NCBI GenBank assembly: GCA_964057225.1
Contig: OZ059895.1
Location: 10,354,001 to 10,418,000, forward strand
Direction of reading: 5' to 3'
Length of the DNA stretch: 64,000 nucleotides
DNA from: Auanema rhodensis
Taxonomy: Eukaryota > Nematoda > Chromadorea > Rhabditida > Rhabditidae
Part shown: piece after piece, positions 25,918 through 39,684 of the stretch
Numbering within the stretch: position 1 is the first letter of the stretch
How the letters are laid out: the number at the start of each line of letters is the position of its first letter
The notes under the pieces: model-generated
What the model was told of the DNA's origin: nothing
The model's database searches: none
What the model saw: the letters and a program-made list of their open reading frames with translations, nothing else
Position numbers and translations under genes: made by a program

Positions 25918-28887
25918 GGAAATAAAATTTGTAGAATATTTAATTTTTCATAAAAATCAAACGAAATATCAAGTTGAACCCACCGCAAAACATGATTACT
26001 ATGGATATATGCTTACAAAACCTAATTTATATTATCAAATAGTTAATTTTGAGTTGAATGAGATGTTGCACGTATTTCTAGGGCTAAAAATAAACATTTT
26101 AAAATTTTTAATTTTTCATAAAAATCGAACAAAATAGCAACTTGAGCCCGCCGGAAAATATGATTAATATGGTTCTGTGCTAACAAAATTTGTTTTGCCT
26201 CCTCAATCAACTAATTCTTAGTTAAATGAGATGTAGCACGTACTTCTAGGACAAGAAATAAAATTTGTAGAATATTTAATTTTTCATAAAAATCAAACGA
26301 AATATCAAGTTGAACCCACCGCAAAACATGATTACTATGGATATATGCTTACAAAACCTAATTCATATCATCTAACAGTTCATTCTGAGTTAAGTGAGAT
26401 GTTGCCCGTAATGTTAAGACTGAAAATAAAAGTAATACATTATTTAGTTTTTCTTAAAAATCGAACAAACTAGCAACTTGAGCCCGCCGTAAAATATGAT
26501 TAATATATTTCTCTGCTAACAAAATTTGTTTTACTTTTTTAATCAACTAGTTTTTAGTCGAATGAGATGTAGCACGTACTTCTAGGACAAGAAATAAAAT
26601 TTTTAGAATTTTTAATTTTTCATAAAAATCAAACGAAATAGCAAGTTGAACCGGCCGCAAAACATGATTACTATGGATATATGCTTACAAAACCTAATTC
26701 ATATCATCTTACAGTTCATTCTGAGTTAAGTGAGATGTTGCCCGTAATGTTAAGACTGAAAATAAAAGTAATACATTATTTAGTTTTTCTTAAAAATCGA
26801 ACAAAATAGCAACTTGAGCCCGCCGTAAAATATGATTAATATGGTTCTGTGCTAACAAAATTTGTTATACCTTTTCAATCAACTAATTCTTAGTTAAATG
26901 AGATGTAGCACGTACTTCTAGGACAAGAAATAAAATTTTTAGAATATTTCATTTTTCATAAAAATCAAACGAAATATCAAGTTGAACCCGCCGCAAAACA
27001 TGATTACTATGGATATATGCTTACAAAACCAAAATTATATTATCAAACTGTCGATTTTCAGTTGAATAAGATGTTGCACGTATTTCTAGGGCTAAAAATA
27101 AACATTTTAAAATTTTTAATTTTTCATAAAAATCGAACAAAATAGCAACTTGAGCCCGCCGGAAAATATGATTAATATGGTTCTGTGCTAACAAAATTTG
27201 TTATAGCTTTTCAATCAACTAATTCTTAGTTAAATGAGATGTAGCACGTACTTCTAGGACAGGAAATAAAATTTGTAGAATATTTAATTTTTCATAAAAA
27301 TCAAACGAAATATCAAGTTGAACCCACCGCAAAACATGATTACTATGGATATATGCTTACAAAACCTAATTTATATTATCAAATAGTTAATTTTGAGTTG
27401 AATGAGATGTTGCACGTATTTCTAGGGCTAAAAATAAACATTTTAAAATTTTTAATTTTTCATAAAAATCGAACAAAATAGCAACTTGAGCCCGCCGGAA
27501 AATATGATTAATATGGTTCTGTGCTAACAAAATTTGTTATAGCTTTTCAATCAACTAATTCTTAGTTAATAGAGATGTAGCACGTACTTCTAGGACAGGA
27601 AATAAAATTTGTAGAATATTTAATTTTTCATAAAAATCAAACGAAATATCAAGTTGAACCCACCGCAAAACATGATTACTATGGATATATGCTTACAAAA
27701 CCTAATTTATATTATCAAATAGTTAATTTTGAGTTGAATGAGATGTTGCACGTATTTCTAGGGCTAAAAATAAACATTTAAAAAATTTTAATTTTTCATA
27801 AAAATCGAACAAAATAGCAACTTGAGCCCGCCGGAAAATATGATTAATATGGTTCTGTGCTAACAAAATTTGTTTTGCCTCCTCAATCAACTAATTCTTA
27901 GTCAAATGAGATGTAGCACGTACTTCTAGGACAAGAAATAAAATTTGTAGAATATTTAATTTTTCATAAAAATCAAACGAAATATCAAGTTGAACCCACC
28001 GCAAAACATGATTACTATGGATATATGCTTACAAAACCTAATTCATATCATCTAACAGTTCATTCTGAGTTAAGTGAGATGTTGCCCGTAATGTTAAGAC
28101 TGAAAATAAAAGTAATACATTATTTAGTTTTTCTTAAAAATCGAACAAACTAGCAACTTGAGCCCGCCGTAAAATATGATTAATATATTTCTCTGCTAAC
28201 AAAATTTGTTTTACTTTTTTAATCAACTAGTTTTTAGTCGAATGAGATGTAGCACGTACTTCTAGGACAAGAAATAAAATTTTTAGAATTTTTAATTTTT
28301 CATAAAAATCAAACGAAATAGCAAGTTGAACCGGCCGCAAAACATGATTACTATGGATATATGCTTACAAAACCTAATTCATATCATCTTACAGTTCATT
28401 CTGAGTTAAGTGAGATGTTGCCCGTAATGTTAAGACTGAAAATAAAAGTAATACATTATTTAGTTTTTCTTAAAAATCGAACAAAATAGCAACTTGAGCC
28501 CGCCGTAAAATATGATTAATATGGTTCTGTGCTAACAAAATTTGTTATACCTTTTCAATCAACTAATTCTTAGTTAAATGAGATGTAGCACGTACTTCTA
28601 GGACAAGAAATAAAATTTTTAGAATATTTCATTTTTCATAAAAATCAAACGAAATATCAAGTTGAACCCGCCGCAAAACATGATTACTATGGATATATGC
28701 TTACAAAACCAAAATTATATTATCAAACTGTCGATTTTCAGTTGAATAAGATGATGCACGTATTTCTAGGGCTAAAAATAAACATTTTAAAATTTTTAAT
28801 TTTTCATAAAAATCGAACAAAATAGCAACTTGAGCCCGCCGGAAAATATGATTAATATGGTTCTGTGCTAACAAAATTTGTTATACC
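25918..28887 (+). repeat. 1,680-bp (five-dimer) tandem repeat
   Basis: About 25,720-27,207 is repeated at about 27,400-28,887, offset exactly 1,680 bp (5 x 336). Distinct markers are GTTTTGCCTCCTCAATC in B subunits near 26,192 and 27,872 and GAACAAACTAGC at 26,470 and 28,150. The second copy differs by scattered single bases (for example GTTAAATG versus GTCAAATG). Confidence 0.78.
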
Positions 28888-31800
28888 TTTTCAATCAACT
28901 AATTCTTAGTTAAATGAGATGTAGCACGTACTTCTAGGACAGGAAATAAAATTTTTAGAATATTTAATTTTTCATAAAAATCAAACGAAATAGCAAGTTC
29001 AGCCCGCCGCAAAACATGATTACTATGGATATATGCTTACAAAACCTAATTTATATTGTCAAATAGTAAATTTTGAGTTGAATGAGATGTTGCACGTATT
29101 TCTAGGGCTAAAAATAAACATTTTAAAATTTTTAATTTTTCATAAAAATGGAACAAAATAGCAACTTGAGCCCGCCGGAAAATATGATTAATATGGTTCT
29201 GTGCTAACAAAATTTGTTATAGCTTTTCAATCAACTAATTCTTAGTTAAATGAGATGTAGCACGTACTTCTAGGACAGGAAATAAAATTTGTAGAATATT
29301 TAATTTTTCATAAAAATCAAACGAAATATCAAGTTGAACCCACCGCAAAACATGATTACTATGGATATATGCTTACAAAACCTAATTTATATTGTCAAAT
29401 AGTAAATTTTGAGTTGAATGAGATGTTGCACGTATTTCTAGGGCTAAAAATAAACATTTTAAAATTTTTAATTTTTCATAAAAATGGAACAAAATAGCAA
29501 CTTGAGCCCGCCGGAAAATATGATTAATATGGTTCTGTGCTAACAAAATTTGTTATAGCTTTTCAATCAACTAATTCTTAGTTAATAGAGATGTAGCACG
29601 TACTTCTAGGACAGGAAATAAAATTTGTAGAATATTTAATTTTTCATAAAAATCAAACGAAATATCAAGTTGAACCCACCGCAAAACATGATTACTATGG
29701 ATATATGCTTACAAAACCTAATTTATATTGTCAAATAGTAAATTTTGAGTTGAATGAGATGTTGCACGTATTTCTAGGGCTAAAAATAAACATTTAAAAA
29801 ATTTTAATTTTTCATAAAAATCGAACAAAATAGCAACTTGAGCCCGCCGGAAAATATGATTAATATGGTTCTGTGCTAACAAAATTTGTTATTTCTTTTC
29901 AAACAACTAATTCTTAGTTAAATGAGATGTAGCACGTACTTCTAGGACAAGAAATAAAATTTGTAGAATATTTAATTTTTCATAAAAATCAAACGAAATA
30001 TCAAGTTGAACCGGCCGCAAAACATGATTACTATGGATATATGCTTACAAAACCTAATTCATATCATCTAACAGTTCATTCTGAGTTAAGTGAGATGTTG
30101 CCCGTAATGTTAAGACTGAAAATAAAAGTAATACATTATTTAGTTTTTCTTAAAAATCGAACAAAATAGCAACTTGAGCCCGCCGTAAAATATGATTAAT
30201 ATATTTCTCTGCTAACAAAATTTGTTATACCTTTTCAAGCAACTAATTCTTAGTTAAATGAGATGTAGCACGTACTTCTAGGACAAGAAATAAAATTTGT
30301 AGAATATTTAATTTTTCATAAAAATCAAACGAAATATCAAGTTGAACCCACCGCAAAACATGATTACTATGGATATATGCTTACAAAACCTAATTCATAT
30401 CATCTAACAGTTCATTCTGAGTTAAGTGAGATGTTGCCCGTAATGTTAAGACTGAAAATAAAAGTAATACATTATTTAGTTTTTCTTAAAAATCGAACAA
30501 AATAGCAACTTGAGCCCGCCGTAAAATATGATTAATATATTTCTCTGCTAACAAAATTTGTTTTACTTTTTTAATCAACTAGTTTTTAGTCGAATGAGAT
30601 GTAGCACGTACTTCTAGGACAAGAAATAAAATTTTTAGAATTTTTAATTTTTCATAAAAATCAAACGAAATATCAAGTTGAACCCGCCGCAAAACATGAT
30701 TACTATGGATATATGCTTACAAAACCTAATTCATATCATCTTACAGTTCATTCTGAGTTAAGTGAGATGTTGCCCGTAATGTTAAGACTGAAAATAAAAG
30801 TAATACATTATTTAGTTTTTCTTAAAAATCGAACAAAATAGCAACTTGAGCCCGCCGTAAAATATGATTAATATGGTTCTGTGCTAACAAAATTTGTTAT
30901 ACCTTTTCAATCAACTAATTCTTAGTTAAATGAGATGTAGGACGTACTTCTAGGACAAGAAATAAAATTTTTAGAATATTTCATTTTTCATAAAAATCAA
31001 ACGAAATATCAAGTTGAACCCGCCGCAAAACATGATTACTATGGATATATGCTTACAAAACCAAAATTATATTATCAAACTGTCGATTTTCAGTTGAATA
31101 AGATGATGCACGTATTTCTAGGGCTAAAAATAAACATTATAAAATTTTTAATTTTTCATAAAAATCGAACAAAATAGCAACTTGAGCCCGCCGGAAAATA
31201 TGATTAATATGGTTCTGTGCTAACAAAATTTGTTATACCTTTTCAATCAACTAATTCTTAGTTAAATGAGATGTAGCACGTACTTCTAGGACAGGAAATA
31301 AAATTTTTAGAATATTTAATTTTTCATAAAAATCAAACGAAATAGCAAGTTCAGCCCGCCGCAAAACATGATTACTATGGATATATGCTTACAAAACCTA
31401 ATTTATATTGTCAAATAGTAAATTTTGAGTTGAATGAGATGTTGCACGTATTTCTAGGGCTAAAAATAAACATTTTAAAATTTTTAATTTTTCATAAAAA
31501 TGGAACAAAATAGCAACTTGAGCCCGCCGGAAAATATGATTAATATGGTTCTGTGCTAACAAAATTTGTTATAGCTTTTCAATCAACTAATTCTTAGTTA
31601 AATGAGATGTAGCACGTACTTCTAGGACAGGAAATAAAATTTGTAGAATATTTAATTTTTCATAAAAATCAAACGAAATATCAAGTTGAACCCACCGCAA
31701 AACATGATTACTATGGATATATGCTCACAAAACCTAATTTATATTATCAAATAGTTAATTTTGAGTTGAATGAGATGTTGCACGTATTTCTAGGGCTAAA

Positions 31801-34800
31801 AATAAACATTTAAAAAATTTTAATTTTTCATAAAAATCGAACAAAATAGCAACTTGAGCCCGCCGGAAAATATGATTTATATGGTTCTGTGCTAACAAAA
31901 TTTGTTATACCTTTTCAATCAACTAATTCTTAGTTGAATGAGATGTAGCACGTACTTCTAGGACAGGAAATAAAATTTTTAGAATATTTAATTTTTCATA
32001 AAAATCAAACGAAATAGCAAGTTCAGCCCGCCGCAAAACATGATTACTATGGATATATGCTTACAAAACCTAATTTATATTGTCAAATAGTAAATTTTGA
32101 GTTGAATGAGATGTTGCACGTATTTCTAGGGCTAAAAATAAACATTTTAAAATTTTTAATTTTTCATAAAAATGGAACAAAATAGCAACTTGAGCCCGCC
32201 GGAAAATATGATTAATATGGTTCTGTGCTAACAAAATTTGTTATAGCTTTTCAATCAACTAATTCTTAGTTAATAGAGATGTAGCACGTACTTCTAGGAC
32301 AGGAAATAAAATTTGTAGAATATTTAATTTTTCATAAAAATCAAACGAAATATCAAGTTGAACCCACCGCAAAACATGATTACTATGGATATATGCTTAC
32401 AAAACCTAATTTATATTATCAAATAGTTAATTTTGAGTTGAATGAGATGTTGCACGTATTTCTAGGGCTAAAAATAAACATTTAAAAAATTTTAATTTTT
32501 CATAAAAATCGAACAAAATAGCAACTTGAGCCCGCCGGAAAATATGATTAATATGGTTCTGTGCTAACAAAATTTGTTATTTCTTTTCAAACAACTAATT
32601 CTTAGTTAAATGAGATGTAGCACGTACTTCTAGGACAAGAAATAAAATTTGTAGAATATTTAATTTTTCATAAAAATCAAACGAAATATCAAGTTGAACC
32701 GGCCGCAAAACATGATTACTATGGATATATGCTTACAAAACCTAATTCATATCATCTAACAGTTCATTCTGAGTTAAGTGAGATGTTGCCCGTAATGTTA
32801 AGACTGAAAATAAAAGTAATACATTATTTAGTTTTTCTTAAAAATCGAACAAAATAGCAACTTGAGCCCGCCGTAAAATATGATTAATATGGTTCTGTGC
32901 TAACAAAATTTGTTATACCTTTTCAATCAACTAATTCTTAGTTAAATGAGATGTAGCACGTACTTCTAGGACAAGAAATAAAATTTTTAGAATATTTCAT
33001 TTTTCATAAAAATCAAACGAAATATCAAGTTGAACCCGCCGCAAAACATGATTACTATGGATATATGCTTACAAAACCTAATTCATATCATCTAACAGTT
33101 CATTCTGAGTTAAGTGAGATGTTGCCCGTAATGTTAAGACTGAAAATAAAAGTAATACATTATTTAGTTTTTCTTAAAAATCGAACAAAATAGCAACTTG
33201 AGCCCGCAGGAAAATATGATTAATATGGTTCTGTGCTAACAAAATTTGTTATAGCTTTTCAATCAACTAATTCTTAGTTAAGTGAGATGTAGCACGTACT
33301 TCTAGGACAGGAAATAAAATTTGTAGAATATTTAATTTTTCATAAAAATCAAACGAAATATCAAGTTGAACCCACCGCAAAACATGATTACTATGGATAT
33401 ATGCTTACAAAACCTAATTTATATTATCAAATAGTTAATTTTGAGTTGAATGAGATGTTGCACGTATTTCTAGGGCTAAAAATAAACATTTGAAAAATTT
33501 TAATTTTTCATAAAAATCGAACAAAATAGCAAATTGAGCCCGCAGGAAAATATGATTAATATGGTTCTGTGCTAACAAAATTTGTTATACCTTTTCAAGC
33601 AACTAATTCTTAGTTAAATGAGATGTAGCACGTACTTCTAGGACAAGAAATAAAATTTGTAGAATATTTAATTTTTCATAAAAATCAAACGAAATATCAA
33701 GTTGAACCCACCGCAAAACATGATTACTATGGATATATGCTTACAAAACCTAATTTATATTATCAAATAGTTAATTTTGAGTTGAATGAGATGTTGCACG
33801 TATTTCTAGGGCTAAAAATAAACATTTAAAAAATTTTAATTTTTCATAAAAATCGAACAAAATAGCAACTTGAGCCCGCCGGAAAATATGATTAATATGG
33901 TTCTGTGCTAACAAAATTTGTTATTTCTTTTCAAGCAACTAATTCTTAGTTAAATGAGATGTAGCACGTACTTCTAGGACAAGAAATAAAATTTGTAGAA
34001 TATTTAATTTTTCATAAAAATCAAACGAAATATCAAGTTGAACCCACCGCAAAACATGATTACTATGGATATATGCTTACAAAACCTAATTCATATTATC
34101 TAACAGTTCATTCTGAGTTAAGTGAGATGTTGCCCGTAATGTTAAGACTGAAAATAAAAGTAATACATTATTTAGTTTTTCTTAAAAATCGAACAAAATA
34201 GCAACTTGAGCCCGCCGTAAAATATGATTAATATATTTCTCTGCTAACAAAATTTGTTATACCTTTTCAAGCAACTAATTCTTAGTTAAATGAGATGTAG
34301 CACGTACTTCTAGGACAAGAAATAAAATTTGTAGAATATTTAATTTTTCATAAAAATCAAACGAAATATCAAGTTGAACCCACCGCAAAACATGATTACT
34401 ATGGATATATGCTTACAAAACCTAATTCATATCATCTAACAGTTCATTCTGAGTTAAGTGAGATGTTGCCCGTAATGTTAAGACTGAAAATAAAAGTAAT
34501 ACATTATTTAGTTTTTCTTAAAAATCGAACAAAATAGCAACTTGAGCCCGCCGTAAAATATGATTAATATATTTCTCTGCTAACAAAATTTGTTTTACTT
34601 TTTTAATCAACTAGTTTTTAGTCGAATGAGATGTAGCACGTACTTCCAGGACAAGAAATAAAATTTTTAGAATTTTTAATTTTTCATAAAAATCAAACGA
34701 AATAGCAAGTTGAACCGGCCGCAAAACATGATTACTATGGATATATGCTTACAAAACCTAATTCATATCATCTCACAGTTCATTCTGAGTTAAGAGAGAT

Positions 34801-37081
34801 GTTGCCCGTAATGTTAAGACTGAAAATAAAAGTAATACATTATTTAGTTTTTCTTAAAAATCGAACAAAATAGCAACTTGAGCCCGCCGTAAAATATGAT
34901 TAATATATTTCTCTGCTAACAAAATTTGTTATACCTTTTCAATCAACTAATTCTTAGTTAAATGAGATGTAGCACGTACTTCTAGGACAAGAAATAAAAT
35001 TTTTAGAATATTTCATTTTTCATAAAAATCAAACGAAATATCAAGTTGAACCCGCCCCAAAACATGATTACTATGGATATATGCTTACAAAACCTAATTT
35101 ATATTATCAAATAGTTAATTTTGAGTTGAATGAGATGTTGCACGTATTTCTAGGGCTAAAAATAAACATTTAAAAAATTTTAATTTTTCATAAAAATCGA
35201 ACAAAATAGCAAATTGAGCCCGCAGGAAAATATGATTAATATGGTTCTGTGCTAACAAAATTTGTTATACCTTTTCAAGCAACTAATTCTTAGTTAAATG
35301 AGATGTAGCACGTACTTCTAGGACAAGAAATAAAATTTGTAGAATATTTAATTTTTCATAAAAATCAAACGAAATATCAAGTTGAACCCACCGCAAAACA
35401 TGATTACTATGGATATATGCTTACAAAACCTAATTTATATTATCAAATAGTTAATTTTGAGTTGAATGAGATGTTGCACGTATTTCTAGGGCTAAAAATA
35501 AACATTTAAAAAATTTTAATTTTTCATAAAAATCGAACAAAATAGCAACTTGAGCCCGCCGGAAAATATGATTAATATGGTTCTGTGCTAACAAAATTTG
35601 TTATTTCTTTTCAAGCAACTAATTCTTAGTTAAATGAGATGTAGCACGTACTTCTAGGACAAGAAATAAAATTTGTAGAATATTTAATTTTTCATAAAAA
35701 TCAAACGAAATATCAAGTTGAACCCACCGCAAAACATGATTACTATGGATATATGCTTACAAAACCTAATTCATATCATCTAACAGTTCATTCTGAGTTA
35801 AGTGAGATGTTGCCCGTAATGTTAAGACTGAAAATAAAAGTAATACATTATTTAGTTTTTCTTAAAAATCGAACAAAATAGCAACTTGAGCCCGCCGTAA
35901 AATATGATTAATATATTTCTCTGCTAACAAAATTTGTTATACCTTTTCAAGCAACTAATTCTTAGTTAAATGAGATGTAGCACGTACTTCTAGGACAAGA
36001 AATAAAATTTGTAGAATATTTAATTTTTCATAAAAATCAAACGAAATATCAAGTTGAACCCACCGCAAAACATGATTACTATGGATATATGCTTACAAAA
36101 CCTAATTCATATCATCTAACAGTTCATTATGAGTTAAGTGAGATGTTGCCCGTAATGTTAAGACTGAAAATAAAAGTAATACATTATTTAGTTTTTCTTA
36201 AAAATCGAACAAAATAGCAACTTGAGCCCGCCGTAAAATATGATTAATATATTTCTCTGCTAACAAAATTTGTTATACCTTTTCAATCAACTAATTCTTA
36301 GTTAAATGAGATGTAGCACGTACTTCTAGGACAAGAAATAAAATTTTTAGAATATTTCATTTTTCATAAAAATCAAACGAAATATCAAGTTGAACCCGCC
36401 GCAAAACATGATTACTATGGATATATGCTTACAAAACCTAATTCATATCATCTCACAGTTCATTCTGAGTTAAGAGAGATGTTGCCCGTAATGTTAAGAC
36501 TGAAAATAAAAGTAATACATTATTTAGTTTTTCTTAAAAATCGAACAAAATAGCAACTTGAGCCCGCCGTAAAATATGATTAATATATTTCTCTGCTAAC
36601 AAAATTTGTTTTACTTTTTTAATCTACTAGATTTTAGTCGAATGAGATGTAGCACGTACTTCTAGGACAAGAAATAAAATTTTTAGAATTTTTAATTTTT
36701 CATAAAAATCAAACGAAATATCAAGTTGAACCGGCCGCAAAACATGATTACTATGGATATATGCTTACAAAACCTAATTCATATCATCTCACAGTTCATT
36801 CTGAGTTAAGAGAGATGTTGCCCGTAATGTTAAGACTGAAAATAAAAGTAATACATTATTTAGTTTTTCTTAAAAATCGAACAAAATAGCAACTTGAGCC
36901 CGCCGTAAAATATGATTAATATATTTCTCTGCTAACAAAATTTGTTATACCTTTTCAATCAACTAATTCTTAGTTAAATGAGATGTAGCACGTACTTCTA
37001 GGACAAGAAATAAAATTTTTAGAATATTTCATTTTTCATAAAAATCAAACGAAATATCAAGTTGAACCCGCCGCAAAACAT

Positions 37082-37206
37082 GATTACTATGGATATATGC
37101 TTACAAATTTTTTTCGGTATTTCTAGGGCTAAAAATAAACATTTAAAAAATTTTAATTTTTCATAAAAATCGAACAAAATAGCAACTTAAGCCCGCCGGA
37201 AAATAT
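37082..37206 (+). repeat. 125-bp deleted A monomer, copy 1
   Basis: This A subunit is 43 bp short. After GCTTACAAATTTTTTTCGG it resumes at GTATTTCTAGGGC, so the variable middle of the monomer is missing. The same allele recurs at 38,720-38,844, so this is one deletion event spread by duplication, not two events. Confidence 0.85.
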
Positions 37207-38719
37207 GATTAATATGGTTCTGTGCTAACAAAATTTGTTATACCTTTTCAATACACTAATTCTTAGTTAAATGAGATGTAGCACGTACTTCTAGGACAGG
37301 AAATAAAATTCTTAGAATATTTAATTTTTCATAAAAATCAAACGAAATAGCAAGTTCAGCCCGCCGCAAAACATGATTACTATGGATATATGCTTACAAA
37401 ACCTAATTTATATTGTCAAATAGTAAATTTTGAGTTGAATGAGATGTTGCACGTATTTCTAGGGCTAAAAATAAACATTTTAAAAATTTTAATTTTTCAT
37501 AAAAATCGAACAAAATAGCAACTTGAGCCCGCAGGAAAATATGATTAATATGGTTCTGTGCTAACAAAATTTGTTATACCTTTTCAAGCAACTAATTCTT
37601 AGTTAAATGAGATGTAGCACGTACTTCTAGGACAAGAAATAAAGTTTGTAGAATATTTAATTTTTCATAAAAATCAAACGAAATATCAAGTTGAACCCAC
37701 CGCAAAACATGATTACTATGGATATATGCTTACAAAACCTAATTCATATCATCCAACAGTTCATTCTGAGTTAAGTGAGATGTTGCCCGTAATGTTAAGA
37801 CTGAAAATAAAAGTAATACATTATTTAGTTTTTCTTAAAAATCGAACAAAATAGCAACTTGAGCCCGCCGTAAAATATGATTAATATATTTCTCTGCTAA
37901 CAAAATTTGTTTTACTTTTTTAATCAACTAGTTCTTAGTCGAATGAGATGTAGCACGTACTTCTAGGACAAGAAATAAAATTTTTAGAATTTTTAAAAAT
38001 TTCATAAAAATCAAACGAAATAGCAAGTTGAACCGGCCGCAAAACATGATTACTATGGATATATGCTTACAAAACCTAATTCATATCATCTAACAGTTCA
38101 TTCTGAGTTAAGTGAGATGTTGCTCGTAATGTTAAGACTGAAAATAAAAGTAATACATTATTTAGTTTTTCTTAAAAATCGAACAAAATAGCAACTTGAG
38201 CCCGCCGTAAAATATGATTAATATAGTTCTCTGCTAACAAAATTTGTTTTACTTTTTTAATCAACTAATTTTCAGTTGAATGAGATGTAGCACGTACTTC
38301 TAGGACAAGAAATAAAATTTTTAGAATATTTAGTTTTTCATAAAAATCAAACGAAATATCAAGTTGAACCCACCGCAAAACATGATTACTATGGATATAT
38401 GCTTACAAAACCTAATTTATATTGTCAAATAGTAAATTTTGAGTTGAATGAGATGTTGCACGTATTTCTAGGGCTAAAAATAAACATTTTAAAATTTTTA
38501 ATTTTTCATAAAAATGGAACAAAATAGCAACTTGAGCCCGCCGGAAAATATGATTAATATGGTTCTGTGCTAACAAAATTTGTTATACCTTTTCAATCAA
38601 CTAATTCTTAGTTAAATGAGATGTAGCACGTACTTCTAGGACAAGAAATAAAATTTTTAGAATATTTCATTTTTCATAAAAATCAAACGAAATATCAAGT
38701 TGAACCCGCCGCAAAACAT

Positions 38720-38844
38720 GATTACTATGGATATATGCTTACAAATTTTTTTCGGTATTTCTAGGGCTAAAAATAAACATTTAAAAAATTTTAATTTTTC
38801 ATAAAAATCGAACAAAATAGCAACTTAAGCCCGCCGGAAAATAT
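38720..38844 (+). repeat. 125-bp deleted A monomer, copy 2
   Basis: It has the same breakpoint and length as 37,082-37,206, spaced 1,638 bp from it (about five dimers minus the deletion). The following GCAACTTAAGCCCGCCGG is shared as well, showing that the flanks were copied together. Confidence 0.85.
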
Positions 38845-39012
38845 GATTAATATGGTTCTGTGCTAACAAAATTTGTTATACCTTTTCAAGCAACTAATTC
38901 TTAGTTAAATGAGATGTAGCACGTACTTCTAGGACAAGAAATAAAATTTGTAGAATATTTAATTTTTCATAAAAATCAAACGAAATAGCAAGTTGAACCG
39001 GCCGCAAAACAT

Positions 39013-39684
39013 GATTACTGTGGATATATGCTTACAAAACCTAATTCATATCATCTAACAGTTCATTCTGAGTTAAGTGAGATGTTGCCCGTAATGTTAA
39101 GACTGAAAATAAAAGTAATACATTATTTAGTTTTTCTTAAAAATCGAACAAGATAGCAACTTGAGCCCGCCGGAAAATATGATTAATATGGTTCTGTGCT
39201 AACAAAATTTGTTATACCTTTTCAATCAACTAATTCTTAGTTAAATGAGATGTAGCACGTACTTCTAGGACAAGAAATAAAATTTGTAGAATATTTAATT
39301 TTTCATAAAAATCAAACGAAATAGCAAGTTGAACCGGCCGCAAAACATGATTACTGTGGATATATGCTTACAAAACCTAATTCATATCATCTAACAGTTC
39401 ATTCTGAGTTAAGTGAGATGTTGCCCGTAATGTTAAGACTGAAAATAAAAGTAATACATTATTTAATTTTTCATAAAAATCGAACAAAATAGCAACTTAA
39501 GCCCGCCGGAAAATATGATTAATATGGTTCTGTGCTAACAAAATTTGTTATACCTTTTCAAGCAACTAATTCTTAGTTAAATGAGATGTAGCACGTACTT
39601 CTAGGACAAGAAATAAAATTTGTAGAATATTTAATTTTTCATAAAAATCAAACGAAATATCAAGTTGAACCCACCGCAAAACAT
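39013..39684 (+). repeat. Recent single-dimer tandem duplication
   Basis: Two successive A starts (39,013 and 39,349) share GATTACTGTGG in place of GATTACTATGG, a change I did not notice elsewhere in the array. They are exactly 336 bp apart, so one dimer was recently duplicated in place. The second copy has since recombined, with an A-C to A-L type switch near 39,460. Confidence 0.7.
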
